Positions 47,956-50,944 of a stretch of 50,944 bases of DNA are shown here, piece after piece. Source of the stretch: Marivivens sp. Its GTDB lineage: Bacteria; Pseudomonadota; Alphaproteobacteria; Rhodobacterales; Rhodobacteraceae. The stretch is from contig JAEPMR010000011.1 in the NCBI GenBank assembly GCA_017643845.1, positions 15,704-66,647 on the forward strand. Direction: 5' to 3'. A program made the position numbers and the translations under genes. Numbering within the stretch: the first letter of the stretch is position 1; every line of letters begins with the position of its first letter. The notes under the pieces were generated by a model, which was given only the letters and a program-made list of their open reading frames with translations, ran no database searches and was not told the origin of the DNA.

Positions 47956-48432
47956 TTACTGAGGGGGAAGGATCACTTTGTCGATCACGTGGATCACGCC
48001 GTTCGATGCTTCGATATCGGCGGAAACGACATTCGCGTCGTTCACGGTCACGCCGTTCATCGTGCCAATGGTAATTTCCGCACCGTTCACGGTCGCGGCC
48101 ATCATGCCGTCGGACAGATCGCCGGACATCACTTTGCCAGCGACAACATGGTAGGTCAGGATTGCGGCCAGCGCCTCGGGGTCGGCCAGCAGCCCTTCGA
48201 CGGTGCCTTCCGGCAGCGCAGCAAACGCATCATCGGTCGGCGCGAAAACAGTGAACGGTCCGTCGCCCTTCAGCGTGTCGACAAGGCCTGCAGCCTCGAC
48301 AGCGGCCACAAGCGTGGTGAAGCTACCGGCTTCAACGGCAGTATCGACGATGTCCATCGAATGACCGCCAGCAAAAGCTTGCGTTCCGAAGGCGGTCGCG
48401 GTGGTCAGGGCAAGGAAAGTTCTGCGTAGCAT
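47956..48432 (-). CDS. Secreted fasciclin-domain protein
   Basis: From the ATG at 48432 (GGGAGA 6 bases upstream) the protein has 158 residues. A signal peptide ([20 protein letters not shown], cleavage near AFAGG) precedes one FAS1 domain with the motifs [20 protein letters not shown] and [10 protein letters not shown], ending [16 protein letters not shown]1 proteins act in adhesion or surface binding. The 310-base gap to msrP holds no gene. Confidence 0.93.
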   Translation of the reverse strand: MLRRTFLALTTATAFGTQAFAGGHSMDIVDTAVEAGSFTTLVAAVEAAGLVDTLKGDGPFTVFAPTDDAFAALPEGTVEGLLADPEALAAILTYHVVAGKVMSGDLSDGMMAATVNGAEITIGTMNGVTVNDANVVSADIEASNGVIHVIDKVILPPQ

Positions 48433-48742
48433 TTTATTCTCCCAATTTTGGTCGATGCCGTTTGTGACATCGAGAGGGATACTGTCCGAACGAGGGATTG
48501 GATGACCGGATATTTCCACGCTGACGCCCTTGACGCGACGCCCTTCGCCGCTAAGCCACGGCCTCATTCCGTTTCCACTCATATTCTCGTGAAACAGTGT
48601 GAGGGCGCGTGAGGAAAAGAGGGCCAGTTTTGGCGATCGGCGCGCGAAACGTTACAATCGCCAACATAGATGTGAGCCAAGGTGAATCGCTTTTCACCCC
48701 GTCATGCTCCATGTCAATTACGAGACAGAGAGGAGATTTCTT
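48433..48742. promoter_or_regulatory. Divergent fasciclin / msrP intergenic region
   Basis: No gene was found in these 310 bases. They contain the ribosome binding sites of both neighbours (GGGAGA for fasciclin, GAGGAG for msrP) and must contain both promoters. No convincing -35/-10 pair or operator dyad was identified. Confidence 0.4.
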
Positions 48743-49648
48743 ATGGCACACCGCTGGCGCAACACGCTCACCGCCGCTGACGTCACACCCGAGCCGATCT
48801 GGATGAACCGTCGCCAGTTGATTGCCGGCGGTGCTTCCGGCCTCGGCCTTGCGGCCCTGGCAGGGCGCGCGCAGGCGCAGTCCGCGCTGGAGCCCAATTC
48901 ATGGGAAGAGATTACCACCTATAATAACTATTACGAGTTCGGCACCGGTAAGGATGATCCGGCTCGAAACGCGGGTGGCCTGCGCACCGATCCGTGGACC
49001 ATCACCGTTGACGGCCTTGTCGACAATCCCGGCGAATACAGCCTTGCGGATCTGATTGGCGGCCTGACAACCGAAGAGCGTATCTACCGGTTCCGCTGCG
49101 TCGAGGCATGGTCGATGGTCGTGCCCTGGAACGGCATCGAACTGGCAGACATTCTTAACCGGATCGGCGTCAAGTCGGCTGCGCGTTATGTCGCCTTCGA
49201 AACAACTGTCCAACCCGATGTCATGGTCGGTGTGCGCCGACGCGTTCTCCCTTTCCCCTATGTCGAGGGCCTGCGGCTCGATGAGGCGATGCACCCGCTC
49301 ACTCTGATGGCAACAGGTATATATGGCCGTGACATTCCCAATCAGAACGGTGCGCCGATCCGCTTGGTCGTTCCGTGGAAATACGGCTTCAAGTCGATCA
49401 AATCCATCGCGCGGATCAGCCTTGTCGCGGAGCAGCCGCCGGCCACATGGAACCGCGCTGCGCCGCATGAATACGGGTTCTATAGCAACGTCAATCCGAC
49501 CGTGGACCATCCGCGCTGGAGCCAGGCTTCGGAGCGGCGCATTGGGGGCGGTCTCTTCGCGTCCCGCGAACCGACGTTGATGTTCAACGGATATGAAAGC
49601 GAGGTCGCCTCTCTCTACGAGGGGATGGACCTGACCAAATTCTTCTGA
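48743..49648 (+). CDS. msrP: Protein-methionine-sulfoxide reductase catalytic subunit MsrP
   Basis: From the ATG at 48743 (GAGGAG upstream) the protein has 301 residues. A Tat signal peptide is present ([19 protein letters not shown]). The molybdopterin-binding core has the Mo-coordinating Cys in [14 protein letters not shown]. MsrP reduces oxidised methionines in periplasmic proteins. It is followed by a GDCCVxC gene and msrQ. Confidence 0.95.
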   Translation: MAHRWRNTLTAADVTPEPIWMNRRQLIAGGASGLGLAALAGRAQAQSALEPNSWEEITTYNNYYEFGTGKDDPARNAGGLRTDPWTITVDGLVDNPGEYSLADLIGGLTTEERIYRFRCVEAWSMVVPWNGIELADILNRIGVKSAARYVAFETTVQPDVMVGVRRRVLPFPYVEGLRLDEAMHPLTLMATGIYGRDIPNQNGAPIRLVVPWKYGFKSIKSIARISLVAEQPPATWNRAAPHEYGFYSNVNPTVDHPRWSQASERRIGGGLFASREPTLMFNGYESEVASLYEGMDLTKFF

Positions 49649-49654
49649 GGTATC

Positions 49655-49870
49655 ATGGCTGTCACCCTGCAATCCGACATCACCTGCCCTGAATGTGGTG
49701 TGACCCGTCACGAAACGATGCCGGAGGATGCCTGCCAGTGGTTTTACGAATGTACCGGCTGCGGGGCCGTGCTTCGGCCAAAGCCTGGGGATTGCTGTGT
49801 CTACTGTTCTTACGGCACCATACCCTGTCCGCCGATCCAGCAAGGAGACAGCTGTTGCACGACTACCTGA
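49655..49870 (+). CDS. GDCCVxC-domain small protein
   Basis: The 71-residue cysteine-rich protein has ten cysteines in zinc-ribbon-like pairs (CPEC, CTGC) and the signature GDCCVYCSYG, followed by CPPIQ. This matches the GDCCVxC domain family, some of whose members are selenoproteins; here cysteine is used throughout. It has no signal peptide. It starts 6 bases after msrP and overlaps the msrQ start by 16 bases, so it is co-translated with the Msr system. Its role is unknown. Confidence 0.85.
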   Translation: MAVTLQSDITCPECGVTRHETMPEDACQWFYECTGCGAVLRPKPGDCCVYCSYGTIPCPPIQQGDSCCTTT

Positions 49871-50469
49871 TCCAATCGGTAAACAGTGCCGCGCGGCGCG
49901 TTCCAATCTGGCCTTTCTATCTGGCGGGGGCAGGGTGGGCCGCGTGGCTTTTCTACCTCGCGGCGACAGGCGGGCTGGGTGTCGAGCCGATCGAGGCGCT
50001 GGAGCACCGCTATGGCAAGCTGGCACTACAGTTCTTTATCGCGGTTCTCGCAATCACCCCTCTGCGCCGCTTCCTCGGCCTCAATTTCCTCCGCTTCCGC
50101 CGGATGCTGGGCCTGATGACCTTCTTCTTTGTTCTGGCACATCTGTTGGTCTGGGCGCTCCTTGATGTGCAGAGCGTCGCGCGGGTCTGGGCGGATATCG
50201 TCAAGCGGCCCTATATAACTGTAGGCATGTCGGCCTTTGTTCTGCTGCTCCCTCTGGCTGTGACCTCCAACAATCTTTCGCTGCGCCGTCTTGGAGCGGC
50301 GGCATGGCGGCGGCTGCACCGCCTGACCTATCCCGCAGCAGTGCTGGGCGCGGTGCATTACATCTGGCTCGCAAAGGGCTTCCAGCTGGAGCCGATTCTC
50401 TACACGACCGCGATTCTGGTGCTTCTCGCACTTCGGATTCGCTTCCCCGTGCAGCGAGTCGCAGCCTGA
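49855..50469 (+). CDS. msrQ: Heme-binding membrane subunit MsrQ
   Basis: Starting at the TTG at 49855 (AGGAG 7 bases upstream) the protein has 204 residues, the usual MsrQ size. It has about six membrane helices (ferric reductase-like), with conserved residues in LEHRYGKLALQFFIAVLAIT, RRMLGLMTFFFVLAHLLVW and RLHRLTYPAAVLGAVHYIWL. It passes electrons from the respiratory chain to MsrP. Longer frames would run through the GDCCVxC gene. No clear terminator follows; 482-497 contains a weak GC hairpin. Confidence 0.93.
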   Translation: MHDYLIQSVNSAARRVPIWPFYLAGAGWAAWLFYLAATGGLGVEPIEALEHRYGKLALQFFIAVLAITPLRRFLGLNFLRFRRMLGLMTFFFVLAHLLVWALLDVQSVARVWADIVKRPYITVGMSAFVLLLPLAVTSNNLSLRRLGAAAWRRLHRLTYPAAVLGAVHYIWLAKGFQLEPILYTTAILVLLALRIRFPVQRVAA

Positions 50470-50618
50470 CCCGCTTCAGCTGCGCCTTCTGCGGCGCGGC
50501 ATGGTAATTTTCTGCATCTGCGAAGCGCATCCGGCGCAATAAATGGGCTCAACACCCCATGATGAAAGGGAAATTCGCCGACCGACCGGTTTTTTTGCAT
50601 TTTCTTTGTAAAAAGGTC

Positions 50619-50648
50619 TTGCGGGTTTTTTTTTGTAGTCCGTAGATA
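50619..50648 (+). promoter_or_regulatory. Candidate rRNA operon promoter
   Basis: TTGCGG at 50619-50624 and TAGATA at 50643-50648 form a -35/-10 pair with an 18-base spacer containing a run of T residues. Its place about 120 bases upstream of the box A-like leader element fits the main promoter of an rRNA operon. Confidence 0.6.
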
Positions 50649-50944
50649 GCGCTTCACCGGCGGCGCTGAGGCGGCAAGCTTGAGGGATCGGCGGGGAACA
50701 TCAGAGGTTGAGCGGGGCGGGCGCGCCGGAAGATTAGGGCGCATCGGTTTCGTTTTGTCTTTGGTTGCTTTTTGACATTGTTGTATATCTGAAGAGATAT
50801 GTGGGCGGTTTGGTTCATTCGATGGATCAGACGTCTGTGTATCGCGCTCTTAGGCTTCGGCCGATGATGGAGTGTCAGCTTCACTGTTTGGCGGCTTTCG
50901 GTATCTTTTGGTACCTGAAGCACAACAAACAGAGAACTTTTGAT
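50649..50944 (+). ncRNA. rRNA operon leader (5' of 16S), window ends before 16S
   Basis: The leader contains an antitermination box A-like element TGCTTTTTGACA at 50766-50777, followed by sequence of the alphaproteobacterial rrn leader type (TGAAGAGATATGTGGGCGGT at about 50788-50807). A stem around 50895-50921 may belong to the processing stem. The 16S gene itself is not visible; the window ends in AGAGAACTTTTGAT, the kind of sequence found just upstream of it. The 475 bases after msrQ have no credible coding gene. Confidence 0.75.

Noticed and set aside
48899..50026. 375-codon open frame on the minus strand
   Set aside because: It is antisense to msrP, the GDCCVxC gene and msrQ, which are all well supported by family motifs.
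50654..50923. 89-codon open frame on the minus strand near the window end
   Set aside because: It overlaps the rRNA promoter and leader; composition is arginine- and proline-rich without a family match.

Overview
The window looks like a piece of the main chromosome of a marine-type alphaproteobacterium of the Rhodobacteraceae (Roseobacter group). The evidence is the alphaproteobacterial flagellar set (FlaF, FlbT and a DUF1217 protein next to a short flagellin), the rpsT-dnaA-dnaN-recF block with gyrB nearby, the ubiE-ubiB / mutM arrangement, and an rRNA leader with an alphaproteobacterial box A at the right end. The family call rests on gene content and order, not on a database search. No insertion sequence, prophage, integrase or CRISPR array was seen.

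Region 1 (1-12580) is a flagellar locus. On the plus strand are the end of fliR, flhB and a small coiled-coil gene. A long minus-strand operon follows, flgB-flgC-fliE-fliQ-flgF-flgG-flgA-flgH-fliL (rod, export gate, L-ring and stator-associated protein). fliI, the export ATPase, is divergent from it. A second minus-strand set runs from a FlgJ-like rod-binding protein through a FlgN-like chaperone, flagellin, flaF and flbT to a DUF1217 gene. fliK-like and flgD (hook length and hook cap) are divergent on the plus strand. Almost all neighbours overlap by 1-11 bases.

Region 2 (12586-19589) holds ubiE-ubiB (ubiquinone) opposite mutM (8-oxoguanine repair), a crotonase-family enoyl-CoA hydratase, and a tightly coupled minus-strand operon of a diaminopropionate ammonia-lyase-like PLP enzyme, an M24 metallopeptidase-fold hydrolase and an Asp/Glu racemase-superfamily enzyme. 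The three appear to form an uncharacterised amino-acid-derivative degradation route.

Region 3 (19790-31548) is the replication block: rpsT, a candidate origin region, dnaA, dnaN, recF, a GNAT acetyltransferase, a LysE-type exporter, a cupin protein divergent from a LysR regulator, gyrB, and a chemoreceptor with a NIT sensor domain.

Region 4 (31677-41789) contains an IclR-like regulator, a secreted-type RTX/Hint protein with three histidine-rich inserts, a second strongly diverged Hint-like gene, and a peptide-type ABC importer (fused double ATPase, two permeases, divergent Tat-exported binding protein) with a LacI regulator.

Region 5 (41887-50944) has tRNA-Arg(CCT), a LysR regulator divergent from dabB-dabA (energy-coupled inorganic carbon uptake), a metallo-beta-lactamase-fold hydrolase, a secreted fasciclin protein, and the msrP-GDCCVxC-msrQ operon (periplasmic methionine sulfoxide repair). 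The window ends in the promoter and leader of an rRNA operon, apparently just before 16S.

The most unusual items are the His-rich RTX/Hint protein with its Hint-like neighbour, the three-enzyme operon in region 2, the GDCCVxC gene wedged between msrP and msrQ, and dabAB with a near-perfect operator.
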